Of a stretch of 64,000 nt of DNA, positions 54,916 to 63,950 are shown piece by piece (position 1 is the first letter of the stretch; each line of letters opens with the position of its first letter). The notes beneath the pieces were generated by a model. That model had not been told where the DNA came from and ran no database searches. It saw nothing but the letters and a program-made list of their open reading frames with translations. Source of the DNA: Bradyrhizobium sp. SZCCHNS1050 (GTDB lineage: Bacteria > Pseudomonadota > Alphaproteobacteria > Rhizobiales > Xanthobacteraceae); contig NZ_JAUETR010000001.1 of the NCBI RefSeq assembly GCF_032484785.1, positions 2,173,501 to 2,237,500 on the forward strand. Reading direction: 5' to 3'. The position numbers were made by a program, and so were the translations under genes.

Positions 54916-55126
54916 ACTCCCCTCCCCCTTGCGGGGAGGGGTCGGGGGTGGGGGTCTCCGGGCGCTGCGCGAAGTGAGGTGCGACCTTATCAATCTGCAC
55001 TGCTATCGGCTCTCAAGGCTGGGCATCCACCGCTCGGCCGAGCGAGAGACTTTGATCCTTGTAATCTGAGAGAGCACGGTTCGTGGACCCCCACCCCCGC
55101 CCCCTCCCCGCAAGGGGGAGGGGAGC
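54916..55126. repeat. CCCTCCCCC/GGGGGAGGG palindromic repeat (family D, long)
   Basis: CTCCCCTCCCCCTTGCGGGG ... CCCCGCAAGGGGGAGGGG form a perfect outer pair about 210 bases apart, with GGGGGTGGGGGT and ACCCCCACCCCC as a second pair. It lies between convergent genes. Confidence 0.88.
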
Positions 55127-55172
55127 GCACCGTGGGTGCGGCGCGACCTCGTTACTACTACGCCCGTTTTAG

Positions 55173-56390
55173 TCAGCCCGCCGCTGCCTCGCGCCGCTTC
55201 GACGACCACACCAGTGCAAGCACGCACAATCCCAGCAGCACCGGCGGGAACACCACGAGGTTCACCGCCGACCAGCCGAAATTGGCGAGCAGTTGGCCCG
55301 AGGAGAACGAGCCCAGCGCCATCAGGCCGAAGATCAGGAAATCGTTGAACGCCTGCACCTTGTTGCGCTCGGCGGATGTATGTGTCTCCAGCACCAGCGC
55401 GGAGGCGCCGACGAAGCCGAAATTCCAGCCGACGCCGAGCATGACCAGGGTGGCCCAGAAGTGCATCGCGGTCAGGCCGGACAGGCCGATGACGGCCGCG
55501 ACCGCTTCAAGCCCCAGCCCCACCGCGACGATGGCAGGCGCACCAAAGCGCGCGATCAGCGATCCCGTGAAGAAGCTCGGGCCGTACATCGCGACGATGT
55601 GCCATTGCAGGCCGAAATTGGAATCCGACACCGTGAGCCCGCACATCTGCATCGCCAAAGGTGCCGAGGTCATCACCAGGTTCATCACCGGATAGGCGAT
55701 GGTGCCGCACAGGGCAGCTGCGATGAAGCGCGGCTGGCGCACGATCTCGGACAGCGGCCGGCCGCCATGGAGATCGGCAGCTTCAGGCTTCGGCAGATCG
55801 ACGCCGGCGACGATCCCCATCGCGACCAGCGCGACCGCCGCCTGGACCAGATAGCTGAACGCGAACAGATAGGGTTGCCAGACGTCCATGGTCCATTGCA
55901 CGAGCTGTGGACCGAGCAGACCGGCGAAGATGCCGCCCGCCATCACCCACGACACCGCCTTGGGCCGGAACGTCGCGCTGGCGCCATCGGCCGCCGCGAA
56001 GCGATAGGATTGCGCGACGGCGCCATAGACGCCGCCGAGGAACGTCGCCAGGCAGAACAGTGCGAACGAGCCGCGCAGAATCGCGAGGCAGCCGAGCGCG
56101 CCGGTGACGGCGCCGCAGCCGGTACCGATCAGGAAGGCCGCCCGGCGGCCATAGCGGCGCGAGATCGCGCCGGTCGGCAAGGTGCCGGCGGCGAGGCCAA
56201 CGACGTACATCGAGATCGGTACCGTCGCGAGCCCGATGTTCGGGGCAATGGTGACACCGACGATCGCGCCGGTGGCGAAGATCACGGCCGAGTTGGCGCC
56301 GGTCAGCGCCTGGGCGGCCGCGAGCCGCGCCACGTTACGGCGAGCGCGGGCATCATCGGAGGTGTCTTCGCTCACGGTCAGATCGATCAT
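55173..56390 (-). CDS. MFS transporter
   Basis: 405 residues with twelve hydrophobic spans. The loop 2-3 motif appears as GAISRRYGRRAAFLIG, and the central loop (PKPEAADLHGGRPLSEIV) separates two six-span halves. The substrate is not predictable. It is convergent with the carboxymuconolactone decarboxylase-like gene and divergent from the S9 peptidase. Confidence 0.9.
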   Translation of the reverse strand: MIDLTVSEDTSDDARARRNVARLAAAQALTGANSAVIFATGAIVGVTIAPNIGLATVPISMYVVGLAAGTLPTGAISRRYGRRAAFLIGTGCGAVTGALGCLAILRGSFALFCLATFLGGVYGAVAQSYRFAAADGASATFRPKAVSWVMAGGIFAGLLGPQLVQWTMDVWQPYLFAFSYLVQAAVALVAMGIVAGVDLPKPEAADLHGGRPLSEIVRQPRFIAAALCGTIAYPVMNLVMTSAPLAMQMCGLTVSDSNFGLQWHIVAMYGPSFFTGSLIARFGAPAIVAVGLGLEAVAAVIGLSGLTAMHFWATLVMLGVGWNFGFVGASALVLETHTSAERNKVQAFNDFLIFGLMALGSFSSGQLLANFGWSAVNLVVFPPVLLGLCVLALVWSSKRREAAAG

Positions 56391-56600
56391 CTCAGGTATC
56401 CGGAGGCGTGGGGCGCACGCTCCCGCCTTGCTGGTTCAGCCGCACTATTGCGGGAAGCGCGCGCCCGAGGCAACGGGCGCGAACGGAGACAAGCCATGCG
56501 GCAGCGAACGCGCCACGGAGCGTGATTCGACACTCCCGACCTGCCCGGCTAATCAAGCCGGCGGTATTCTCGCGTCAACGGCGCCCGCGGAGCTTGAGCC

Positions 56601-58667
56601 ATGTCAATCGACGATCGTCCGACCATCGCGGCGCCTGATGACGATCCGTATCTGTGGCTCGAGGAGATCGACGGCGAGCGCGCGCTCGCCTTCGTCGCGG
56701 CGCAGAACCAGCGCACGCTCGCCGCGTTCGGCGATGCGGCCTTCGAACGCGACCGCGACACGCTGGCCGCCATCCTGGATCGGCCGGACAACATCCCGTT
56801 CGTCAGCCGCCGCGGCGGGCTGCTGTACAATCAATGGAAGGACGCGGCGCATCCGCGCGGCTTGTGGCGGCGCACGACGATGGCGGAGTTCCGCAAGGCG
56901 CAACCGCAATGGGAGGACCTGCTCGACATCGACCGACTCGCTGCCGACGAAGGCGAGGACTGGGCGCTGAACGGGGTCTCGAGCCTGCCGCCGGCGCATG
57001 AGCGCGCCATCCTGAGCCTGTCGCGGGGCGGCAGCGACGCCGTGGTGCTGCGCGAGTTCGACCTCGCGACGAAGCGCTTCGTGACGGGCGGCTTCACGCT
57101 CTCGGAGGCCAAGGGCGGCGCCGCCTGGCTCGATGCCGACACCCTGCTGCTGGCGAGCGCGTTCGGCGTGGGCATGGCGACGCCGTCGGGCTACGCGCGG
57201 ACGGTGCGGCGCTGGCGGCGCGGCCAGCCGGTCGAGCAGGCGGAGGTGATCTTCGCCGCCGAAGGCAGTCAGTCGACATGGGTGCATGTCGGTGTCGATC
57301 GCAGCGTCGCGCCGGCGCGGGTGTGGTTTGCCGAGGGCATCGACTTCTTCAACCAATATCTATGGCTCGGTGACGGCGGCGGGGCGCGGACCAGGCTCGA
57401 CCTGCCGACCGACTGCTGGATGTCAGCGCATGGCGACTGGATGGCCATCAAGCTGCGCCAGCCCTGGACCGTCGGCGAGGTCACCCATCCCGCGGATGTG
57501 GTGCTCGGTCTCCAGCTCTCGGCATTCCTTGCCGGGCGCCGCGATTTCACCCGCGTGTTCGAGCCCGCGCCGCGACGCGCGCTGCAGGGCCTGTCCTGGG
57601 CCGGCGACCGGCTGGTGCTGTCGATCCTCGACGAGCTCAGGGCAAGGTTCGAGGTGTGGACGCCGTCACCGGGGGAGTGGAGCTGCGAGCGGCTTCCCGG
57701 CCTGCCGGAGATCGCGACGGTGGACGTCTGGCGTCTCGACACCGACGAGGCCGAAAGCAACGGCGACCTGCTCGCCAACATCCAGGATCCGCTGACGCCG
57801 CCGTCGCTGCTACTGATCGAGGGCTTGGCCGCGCCGATCGTGCTGAAGCAGGCGCCTCGCACCTTCAGCGCCGAGGGGCACGTCGTCACGCGACACGAGG
57901 CGATCTCGGTGGATGGCGAGCGCATTCCCTACACCCAGACCGGGCCGGCCGAGCTGACAGGCGACGCGCCGGTGCACATGAGCGCCTATGGCGGCTTCGG
58001 TCACACGCTCCGTCCGGCCTACAATGCGGCGCTGGGCAAGCTGTGGCTCGAGCGTGGCGGCACGCTCGTGGAGGCCAACATCCGCGGCGGCGGCGAGTTC
58101 GGCACCGCCTGGCACGATGCCGGCCGCTATGCGGGCAAGCGGCTCGCGCATGATGATTTCGCAGCGGTCGCCGCCGACCTCGTCCGCCGCGGCGTCACGG
58201 TGCCGAAGCGCATCGCGGCGCAAGGCGGCTCCAATGGCGGCATCCTGATCACCAACATGCTGGTGCGCTACCCCGAGCGCTTCGGCGCATTGTTCTGCAC
58301 CATCCCGCTGATCGACATGCGCCGCTACACCAAGCTGCTCGCCGGCGCGAGCTGGATCGCCGAATATGGCGATCCCGACAGCGACCAGGATTGGAGCTGG
58401 TTGTCGACCTACTCGGCCTATCACACCGCAACGCCCGGCCAGCCCTATCCGCCGATCCTGATCGCGACCACGCGGCGCGACGACCGCGTCCATCCCGGCC
58501 ACGCGCGCAAGATGACCGCCAAGCTGCTGGCCATGGGCTACGACGCCTGGTTCTACGAACCCGCCGCCGGCGGCCATGGCTACGGCACCGACAACCGTGA
58601 GCGCGCCAGCTTCATCACGCTGGGCACGCGGTTTCTGGCGCGGCATGTCGGGTTGGAGGCGAAGTGA
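56601..58667 (+). CDS. Prolyl oligopeptidase family (S9A) serine peptidase
   Basis: 688 residues. The N-terminal DDPYLWLEEIDGERALAFV is typical of the family. A beta-propeller region follows to about 400, then the alpha/beta hydrolase with AAQGGSNGGILITNM (nucleophile Ser), TRRDDRVHPGHARKM (Asp region) and GGHGYGTDN (His). No signal peptide, so cytoplasmic. It cleaves short peptides after proline or related bonds. Confidence 0.93.
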   Translation: MSIDDRPTIAAPDDDPYLWLEEIDGERALAFVAAQNQRTLAAFGDAAFERDRDTLAAILDRPDNIPFVSRRGGLLYNQWKDAAHPRGLWRRTTMAEFRKAQPQWEDLLDIDRLAADEGEDWALNGVSSLPPAHERAILSLSRGGSDAVVLREFDLATKRFVTGGFTLSEAKGGAAWLDADTLLLASAFGVGMATPSGYARTVRRWRRGQPVEQAEVIFAAEGSQSTWVHVGVDRSVAPARVWFAEGIDFFNQYLWLGDGGGARTRLDLPTDCWMSAHGDWMAIKLRQPWTVGEVTHPADVVLGLQLSAFLAGRRDFTRVFEPAPRRALQGLSWAGDRLVLSILDELRARFEVWTPSPGEWSCERLPGLPEIATVDVWRLDTDEAESNGDLLANIQDPLTPPSLLLIEGLAAPIVLKQAPRTFSAEGHVVTRHEAISVDGERIPYTQTGPAELTGDAPVHMSAYGGFGHTLRPAYNAALGKLWLERGGTLVEANIRGGGEFGTAWHDAGRYAGKRLAHDDFAAVAADLVRRGVTVPKRIAAQGGSNGGILITNMLVRYPERFGALFCTIPLIDMRRYTKLLAGASWIAEYGDPDSDQDWSWLSTYSAYHTATPGQPYPPILIATTRRDDRVHPGHARKMTAKLLAMGYDAWFYEPAAGGHGYGTDNRERASFITLGTRFLARHVGLEAK

Positions 58668-58679
58668 GCGGCCCATCTT

Positions 58680-58762
58680 CCGTCATTGCGAGGAGCGAAG
58701 CGACGAAGCAATCCAGAGTCCCAACGCGGCCCTGGATTGCTTCGCTTCGCTCGCAATGACGG
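58680..58762. repeat. Palindromic intergenic repeat (family C)
   Basis: CCGTCATTGCGAGGAGCGAAG ... GAAGCAATCCAG pairs with CTGGATTGCTTCGCTTCGC ... GCAATGACGG. Lies between the convergent peptidase and DUF938 genes. Confidence 0.9.
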
Positions 58763-58787
58763 AGATCGGCGAGGCGCCGTCGCAAAC

Positions 58788-59465
58788 CTACGAAGTCCGA
58801 CCGAACACCAGGATCATGTTGTTGGCCGGCATCTCCACCCTCTCGCGCAAGACGAGCCCGTGGCGCGCGGCGAGCGCCTCGAGGTCGGTGATGTCGCGCA
58901 CGCCCCACTCCGGATTGCGCTCGCGCAGCGACGTATCGAACACGGCATTGCTCACCGCCGTGTGCTTGCCGTCGCGCTTGAACGGGCCGTAGAGCACCAG
59001 TGCGCCGTCCGCCGACAGCGCCTGCCCGGCGCCGGCGAACAGTCCCTCCGCCACCGACCACGGCGCGATGTGAATCACGTTGGCGCAGAAGATCGCGGCG
59101 AGCTGCGACGGCCCGCCCGCGGCGCGGAACGCCGCCGGCCAGCCGGGATCTGACAGGTCGATGCGCTGGGCATCACGGATGTTGGACAACCCGGCATGGC
59201 TGCGCCACGCCGCAATGCTGGCGAGGTGGTTGGCGTTGAGATCGCTCGGCCACCACGTCATGTCCGGCCGCTGCGAGGCGAAATGCACGACGTGCTGGCC
59301 GGTGCCGCTGCCGGCCTCCAGCACATCGCCGGTCTTGCCCGCGAGCAACCGTTCCAGCACCGTCCAGATCGGCTGATGGTTGCGGTGGAACGCGGCCGCG
59401 TCCAGCCGTCCGTCCGGTTCCACCGGCCGGCCGTCCCGGCCGAACTCCACGACATATTCCGCCAT
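58788..59465 (-). CDS. DUF938 family, SAM-dependent methyltransferase-like
   Basis: 225 residues. VLEAGSGTGQHVVHFA is the SAM-binding motif I and YGPFKRDGKHTAVSNAVFD is a DUF938 hallmark. The start at 59465 has GGGAGA upstream; a nearby ATG six bases earlier is too close to that site. Function and substrate unknown. Divergent from the sox genes. Confidence 0.88.
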   Translation of the reverse strand: MAEYVVEFGRDGRPVEPDGRLDAAAFHRNHQPIWTVLERLLAGKTGDVLEAGSGTGQHVVHFASQRPDMTWWPSDLNANHLASIAAWRSHAGLSNIRDAQRIDLSDPGWPAAFRAAGGPSQLAAIFCANVIHIAPWSVAEGLFAGAGQALSADGALVLYGPFKRDGKHTAVSNAVFDTSLRERNPEWGVRDITDLEALAARHGLVLRERVEMPANNMILVFGRTS

Positions 59466-59603
59466 GACCATTCTCCCGGCCGCCCCATGGACGGCCCTCG
59501 TTAACCGCGTTGCGGCGGCCACCATAGCTGCATTGTCAGCCGATGGTCTTTATGCTTTGCAGCGCCTATATTGCCGAGATCACCGAGACATCGGAACTCC
59601 ACC

Positions 59604-59948
59604 TTGATCACACCTGTCCTGCGTACCGCCCTGGCGATGGGGCTCTCGCTCGCCATGTCCATGGCCGCTCACGCCCAGTCCGGTGCCGTCGACGGCCAGA
59701 AGCTCGCCTTCGACCGCGGCAAGGGCAACTGCCTGACCTGCCACGAGATCAAGGGCGGCGACCTGCCGGGCTCGATCGGCCCGAAGCTGGAGAACCTCAA
59801 GGCGAGATACGACCGCGCCGAGCTGATCGCGATTCTCAACGACGAGACCAGGCGCAATCCGCTGACGGTGATGCCGCCGTTCGGCCGCAACCGCATCCTG
59901 ACCGAGCAGGAAATCAGCGCCATCGTCGACTTCCTGCAGACCCTCTGA
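59604..59948 (+). CDS. soxX: Sulfur-oxidation c-type cytochrome SoxX
   Basis: About 114 residues with a signal peptide ending AAHAQ. GNCLTCHEIKGG is the single haem-c site and LTVMPPFG supplies the Met ligand. With SoxA it joins thiosulfate to SoxY in the periplasm. The start is uncertain: TTG at 59604 gives a full signal peptide, ATG at 59637 gives a short one, and TTG at 59571 is also in frame. First gene of soxXYZA-soxK-soxB. Confidence 0.88.
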   Translation: MITPVLRTALAMGLSLAMSMAAHAQSGAVDGQKLAFDRGKGNCLTCHEIKGGDLPGSIGPKLENLKARYDRAELIAILNDETRRNPLTVMPPFGRNRILTEQEISAIVDFLQTL

Positions 59949-59966
59949 TTCCGTTTGGAGACCGCC

Positions 59967-60461
59967 ATGACTGCCTCGTTCGGCCCGTTGGCCCACCGCC
60001 GCCTGTTCCTGAAGGGCGCCGGCCTCGTCGCGCTGATCGGCCTCGGCAACGCCGTGCTGCACGCGACCCCCGTGTTTGCCGCGACCAATGACAACAAATA
60101 TCCGGAAGACGCCTTCAAGCAGAAGAATGCGGGCGACGCGGTCAAGGCGCTGTACGGCCGCGACCACGAGGCGTCCGACAAGATCAAGCTCGACGCGCCG
60201 GAGATCGCCGAGAACGGCGGCGTGGTGCCGATCGCGGTGACGACGTCGCTGCCGAACGTCACCTCGATTGCCTTCATCGTCAGCGAGAATCCGTTCGCGC
60301 TGGCGGCGTCGTACCACATCCCCGAGGGCACCGTGCCCGCGGTGGCGAACCGGCTCAAGATGGCCAAGACCTCCAACGTGATCGCGCTCGTCGAATCCGA
60401 CGGCAAGCTCTACAGCGCGACCAAGGAGGTCAAGGTCACCGTCGGCGGCTGCGGCGGCTAA
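59967..60461 (+). CDS. soxY: Thiosulfate carrier subunit SoxY
   Basis: 164 residues. A Tat-like signal (HRRLFLKGAGLVALIGL) and the C-terminal swinging-arm motif VTVGGCGG, whose Cys carries the sulfur substrate. It forms a heterodimer with SoxZ. GGAG precedes the ATG, 18 bases after soxX. Confidence 0.95.
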   Translation: MTASFGPLAHRRLFLKGAGLVALIGLGNAVLHATPVFAATNDNKYPEDAFKQKNAGDAVKALYGRDHEASDKIKLDAPEIAENGGVVPIAVTTSLPNVTSIAFIVSENPFALAASYHIPEGTVPAVANRLKMAKTSNVIALVESDGKLYSATKEVKVTVGGCGG

Positions 60462-60476
60462 GGTCAGGAGATCATC

Positions 60477-60788
60477 ATGGCATCGAGCATCCGCGTCCGC
60501 GCCGTCCTGAATGGCGACATCGCCGAGGTCCAGACACTGATCCAGCACCCGATGGATACGGGCCTGGTCAGGGACGCCAAGGGCGAAGTGATCCCGGCGC
60601 ACTACATCCAGCAGGTCACCTTCGTGCACAAGGACAAGACGGTGTTCCTGGCCGATTGGGGCACCGCGGTGTCGAAGGACCCCTATGTCAAGTTCGCCTT
60701 CAAGGGCGCGGCCAAGGGCGACGAGCTCAAGGTGAGCTGGGTCGACAGCAAGGGCGCGACCGACAGCCTGACGGCGACGATCCAATGA
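60477..60788 (+). CDS. soxZ: Thiosulfate carrier partner SoxZ
   Basis: 103 residues. The Ig-like fold has MDTGLVRDAKGEVIPAHYIQ, typical of SoxZ, and lacks a signal, being exported bound to SoxY. Its stop overlaps the soxA start (ATGA). Confidence 0.95.
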   Translation: MASSIRVRAVLNGDIAEVQTLIQHPMDTGLVRDAKGEVIPAHYIQQVTFVHKDKTVFLADWGTAVSKDPYVKFAFKGAAKGDELKVSWVDSKGATDSLTATIQ

Positions 60789-61633
60789 GGGTGCCGCGCC
60801 TCGCGCTGACCGTGGCGGCCGCGCTCGCTCTCGGCGCCTCCGGCGCCGCGGCCGCGGACAAGCCGAACCCGGCGGCCGACGCCAAGGCGTTCCAGGATTA
60901 CTTCGTCAAGAAGTTTCCGAAGGTGGCGTTCGACGATTTCGTCAACGGGCCGTATTCGATGAACGCCGACATGCGCAAGCAATGGGAGGAGAAGGAGCAG
61001 TTTCCGCCCTACGAGTTCGCGCTCGATGCCGGCAAGGAGATGTTCGCCAAGCCGTTCAAGAACGGCAAGACCTATGCCGACTGCTTCCCGAACGGCGGCA
61101 TCGGCATCCGCCAGAACTATCCCACTTTCGACGACAAGGAAGGCAAGGTCATCACCCTCGAGCTGGCGCTGAACCGCTGCCGCGAGGCCAATGGCGAGCA
61201 GCCCTACTCCTACGTCAAGGACGAGATGGCGTCGCTGACCGCCTACATGGCGTACACGTCGCGCGGCAAGCGCTTCGACATCAAGATCCCCGACGACCCG
61301 CGTGCGCTCGAGGCCTTCGAAAAGGGCAAGGAGTATTTCTACACCCGCCGCGGCCAGTTGAACTTCTCCTGCGCGAGCTGCCACGTGCAGAGCCCGGGGG
61401 AACGAATCCGCGCCGAGATCCTGGCGCCGGCGCTCGGCATCCTCAACGCGATGCCGATCTACCGCTCGGAATGGAGCGGCATGGGCACGATCAGCCGGCG
61501 CTTCGTCACCTGCAACAGCCAGACACGCGCCGTGCCGCTGGAGCCGCAATCGGACGAATACCGCAACCTCGAATATTACCTGTCCTACGTGTCGAACGGC
61601 CTGCCGGTTTCAGGACCTGGAGCACGGCCATGA
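60785..61633 (+). CDS. soxA: Sulfur-oxidation cytochrome SoxA (single haem motif)
   Basis: 282 residues with a signal peptide (LALTVAAALALGASGAAAA). Only one CxxCH is present (SCASCH, about residue 196). The N-terminal haem site seen in dihaem SoxA is reduced to a lone Cys in ADCFPNGG, so this is the monohaem form. RFVTCNSQTR (about 242) carries the active-site Cys ligand. It catalyses oxidative coupling of thiosulfate to SoxY with SoxX. The stop overlaps the next gene (ATGA). Confidence 0.93.
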   Translation: MRVPRLALTVAAALALGASGAAAADKPNPAADAKAFQDYFVKKFPKVAFDDFVNGPYSMNADMRKQWEEKEQFPPYEFALDAGKEMFAKPFKNGKTYADCFPNGGIGIRQNYPTFDDKEGKVITLELALNRCREANGEQPYSYVKDEMASLTAYMAYTSRGKRFDIKIPDDPRALEAFEKGKEYFYTRRGQLNFSCASCHVQSPGERIRAEILAPALGILNAMPIYRSEWSGMGTISRRFVTCNSQTRAVPLEPQSDEYRNLEYYLSYVSNGLPVSGPGARP

Positions 61634-61959
61634 AAAACGTCACGACAGCAAGCGTCATGAAAAAGATCGTGTTCGCCATGATGGTATCAGCGGTCGGCGC
61701 CGGCTCCGCGCGGGCCGCGTCGGAGGCCGACTATCTCGCGGCTGTCGCGGCGGCCGAGAGCGCCAACAAGGAAGCCGGACGTCTGCGCAACCAATGGACC
61801 GTGACCCAGGCCGCACTCACCGCTGCGAAGAAGGCAGCGGATTCCGGCAATTTCGATTCTGCGCTGAAGTCGGCGCAGGAGGCCGAGGCGCTCGCCAAGG
61901 CCTCGGTCGTCCAGGCCACCAGCGAGAAGCAGCGCTGGAAGGACATGGAGATCCGCTAG
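61630..61959 (+). CDS. soxK: SoxXA-binding protein (SoxK-like)
   Basis: 109 residues. Signal peptide (IVFAMMVSAVGAGSARA), then an Ala/Lys/Glu-rich helical mature part (YLAAVAAAESANKEAGRLRN ... AQEAEALAKASV), probably coiled coil. Small proteins of this type bind the SoxXA complex and raise its activity. Translation is coupled to soxA. Recognised by position and composition, less by motif. Confidence 0.8.
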   Translation: MKNVTTASVMKKIVFAMMVSAVGAGSARAASEADYLAAVAAAESANKEAGRLRNQWTVTQAALTAAKKAADSGNFDSALKSAQEAEALAKASVVQATSEKQRWKDMEIR

Positions 61960-62034
61960 AGCATGATCCGGAAAAGTGGCAACCGGTTTTCCCTCGCGAC
62001 GAACGCCGAAGGCGTTTGTGCGGAGATCATGCTC
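61959..62034. repeat. Rhizobial GAGCATGATC repeat
   Basis: GAGCATGATCCGGAAAAGTGG ... GAGATCATGCTC, with terminal arms pairing (GAGCATGATC/GATCATGCTC), an inner GGAAAAGTGGCAACCGGTTTTCC fold and a GAACGCC...GGCGTTTGTG fold. This is a common dispersed repeat in Rhizobiales. It starts on the last base of the soxK stop codon. Confidence 0.85.
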
Positions 62035-62047
62035 AAACAAAGGGATG

Positions 62048-62083
62048 GATCATGATGCGATTCCGTGGAATCGCATCATGATC
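62048..62083. repeat. Perfect 17-base-arm palindrome between soxK and soxB
   Basis: GATCATGATGCGATTCC (62048-62064), loop GT, then GGAATCGCATCATGATC (62067-62083). It ends 13 bases before soxB. In RNA it would form a very stable hairpin near the soxB ribosome site, so it may limit soxB translation or protect mRNA ends. Confidence 0.93.
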
Positions 62084-62096
62084 TAGGACGCGAGCC

Positions 62097-63845
62097 ATGA
62101 TTCGGCGCCGGGACTTTCTGAAGGCATCAGTTGTCGCCACGCTCGCCGCGCCGGCGTTGCTGCGCAGCGCCCGCGCCGCTGACACCGTCAGCCTTTACGA
62201 CATCGAGAAGTTCGGCAACGCGCGCATCCTGCACATCACGGACACGCACGCGCAGTTGCGGCCGCTGTTGTTCCGCGAGCCCAGCGTCAATCTCGGCATC
62301 GGCGAAATGTGGGGACGGCCGCCGCATCTGGTCGAGCGCGCCTTCCTCGACCGCTACGGCATCCGGCCCGACAGCGCCGAGGCCTATGCGTTCACCTCGT
62401 TCGAGTTCGAGAAGTACGCCGTCCGCTTCGGCCGGATGGGTGGATTCGCGCATCTGAAGACCCTGGTCGACAAGCTGCGCGCCGATGCCGGCGACCATCG
62501 CTCGGTGCTGCTCGATGGCGGCGACCTCTGGCAGGGCACCGGGCTCGCCAATGCGATGCGCGGCGCCGACATGGTGAGCGCCGCCAACCTGCTCGGCATC
62601 GACGCCATGACCGGGCATTGGGAGTTCACCTATGGCGAGGAGGCGCTGCGCACCAACCTCGCCCGCTTCAAGGGCGAATTCCTGGCGCAGAACGTGTTCC
62701 TGACGGAGGAGGCGGCGTTCAACGACGCCAAGGCGTTCGATCCCGGCTCCGGCCGCGTGTTCAAGCCGGCCACCATCAAGGAGATCGGCGGCGCCCGCAT
62801 TGCCGTGATCGGCCAGGCCTTTCCCTACGTGCCGATCGCGCATCCGCGCCGCTTCACGCCGGACTGGACGTTCGGCATCCGCGAGGAGGAGCTGCAGAAG
62901 CTGGTCGATGGCCTCCGCGGCGCCGACAAGGTCGATGCCGTGATCCTGCTGTCGCATAACGGCATGGATGTCGACCTCAAGCTGGCGAGCCGCGTCACCG
63001 GCATCGACGTCATCCTCGGCGGCCATACCCATGACGCGGTTCCGCAGCCGGTCGCGGTCAGCAATTCCAAGGGCGCGACGCTCGTCACCAATGCCGGCTC
63101 CAACGGCAAATTCCTCGCCGTGCTCGATCTCGACGTCGGCAAGGGCCGCGTCGCCGATGTGCGCTACCGGCTGCTGCCCGTCTACTCGGAGCTGCTGAAG
63201 CCGGACCCGGCAATGCAGGCGCTGATCGATCAGACGCAGCAGCCGCAGGTCGCGGCCTGGAGCGAGAAGCTCGCGACGTCCGACCGGCTGCTTTACCGGC
63301 GCGGCAATTTCGAAGGCGCGACCGACGACCTGATCTGCGCGGCGCTGCGCCGCGAGCTCGATGCCGAGATCGCGCTGTCGCCCGGATTCCGCTGGGGCCC
63401 GACCTTGCTCGCGAACCAATCCATCCTGCTCGAGGACGTGCTGGCGCAGACCGCCATCACCTATCCCGAGACCTATGTGCAGCGGATGTCCGGCGCAGAG
63501 ATCAAGGACGTGCTCGAGGACGTCTGCGACAACCTGTTCAACGCCGACCCCTATCTGCAGCAGGGCGGCGACATGGTGCGAACCGGAGGGCTATCCTACC
63601 GCTGCGCGCCCGCCGAGCCGATCGGCCGCCGCATCTCCGATCTCACGCTCGACGATGGCCGGCCGCTGGACGCCCGCAAGAGCTACAAGGTCGCCGGCTG
63701 GGCCTCGATGAACGCGCAGGACGGCAAGCCGGTGTGGGACGTGGTGGCCAACCACCTGCGCAACGGCCAACTGGTGCTGGTCGGAACGAACAAGGTCACG
63801 CTCTCGGGTGTCGACGGCAATCCCGGATTTGCATCGCAATCGTGA
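62097..63845 (+). CDS. soxB: Thiosulfohydrolase SoxB
   Basis: 582 residues. Tat signal MIRRRDFLKASVVATLAAP. Dimanganese phosphoesterase-like site: HITDTHAQL, LLDGGDLWQG, TGHWEFTYGEE (SoxB-type variant of GNHE), LLSHNGMD and GGHTHDAVP. It releases sulfate from SoxY-bound thiosulfate in the periplasm. Last visible gene of the sox cluster proper; soxCD are not in the window, so sulfur may be stored or handled by other enzymes. Confidence 0.95.
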   Translation: MIRRRDFLKASVVATLAAPALLRSARAADTVSLYDIEKFGNARILHITDTHAQLRPLLFREPSVNLGIGEMWGRPPHLVERAFLDRYGIRPDSAEAYAFTSFEFEKYAVRFGRMGGFAHLKTLVDKLRADAGDHRSVLLDGGDLWQGTGLANAMRGADMVSAANLLGIDAMTGHWEFTYGEEALRTNLARFKGEFLAQNVFLTEEAAFNDAKAFDPGSGRVFKPATIKEIGGARIAVIGQAFPYVPIAHPRRFTPDWTFGIREEELQKLVDGLRGADKVDAVILLSHNGMDVDLKLASRVTGIDVILGGHTHDAVPQPVAVSNSKGATLVTNAGSNGKFLAVLDLDVGKGRVADVRYRLLPVYSELLKPDPAMQALIDQTQQPQVAAWSEKLATSDRLLYRRGNFEGATDDLICAALRRELDAEIALSPGFRWGPTLLANQSILLEDVLAQTAITYPETYVQRMSGAEIKDVLEDVCDNLFNADPYLQQGGDMVRTGGLSYRCAPAEPIGRRISDLTLDDGRPLDARKSYKVAGWASMNAQDGKPVWDVVANHLRNGQLVLVGTNKVTLSGVDGNPGFASQS

Positions 63846-63950
63846 CAGCGGATTGCGCGATGCAATCCGACCTACCGAGCGTTCGCCGCATTGGTGACAT
63901 CGGGCCGGTCGTGCTAATGCCACGATGATCCAGATCGGAAGGAGGCGCTG

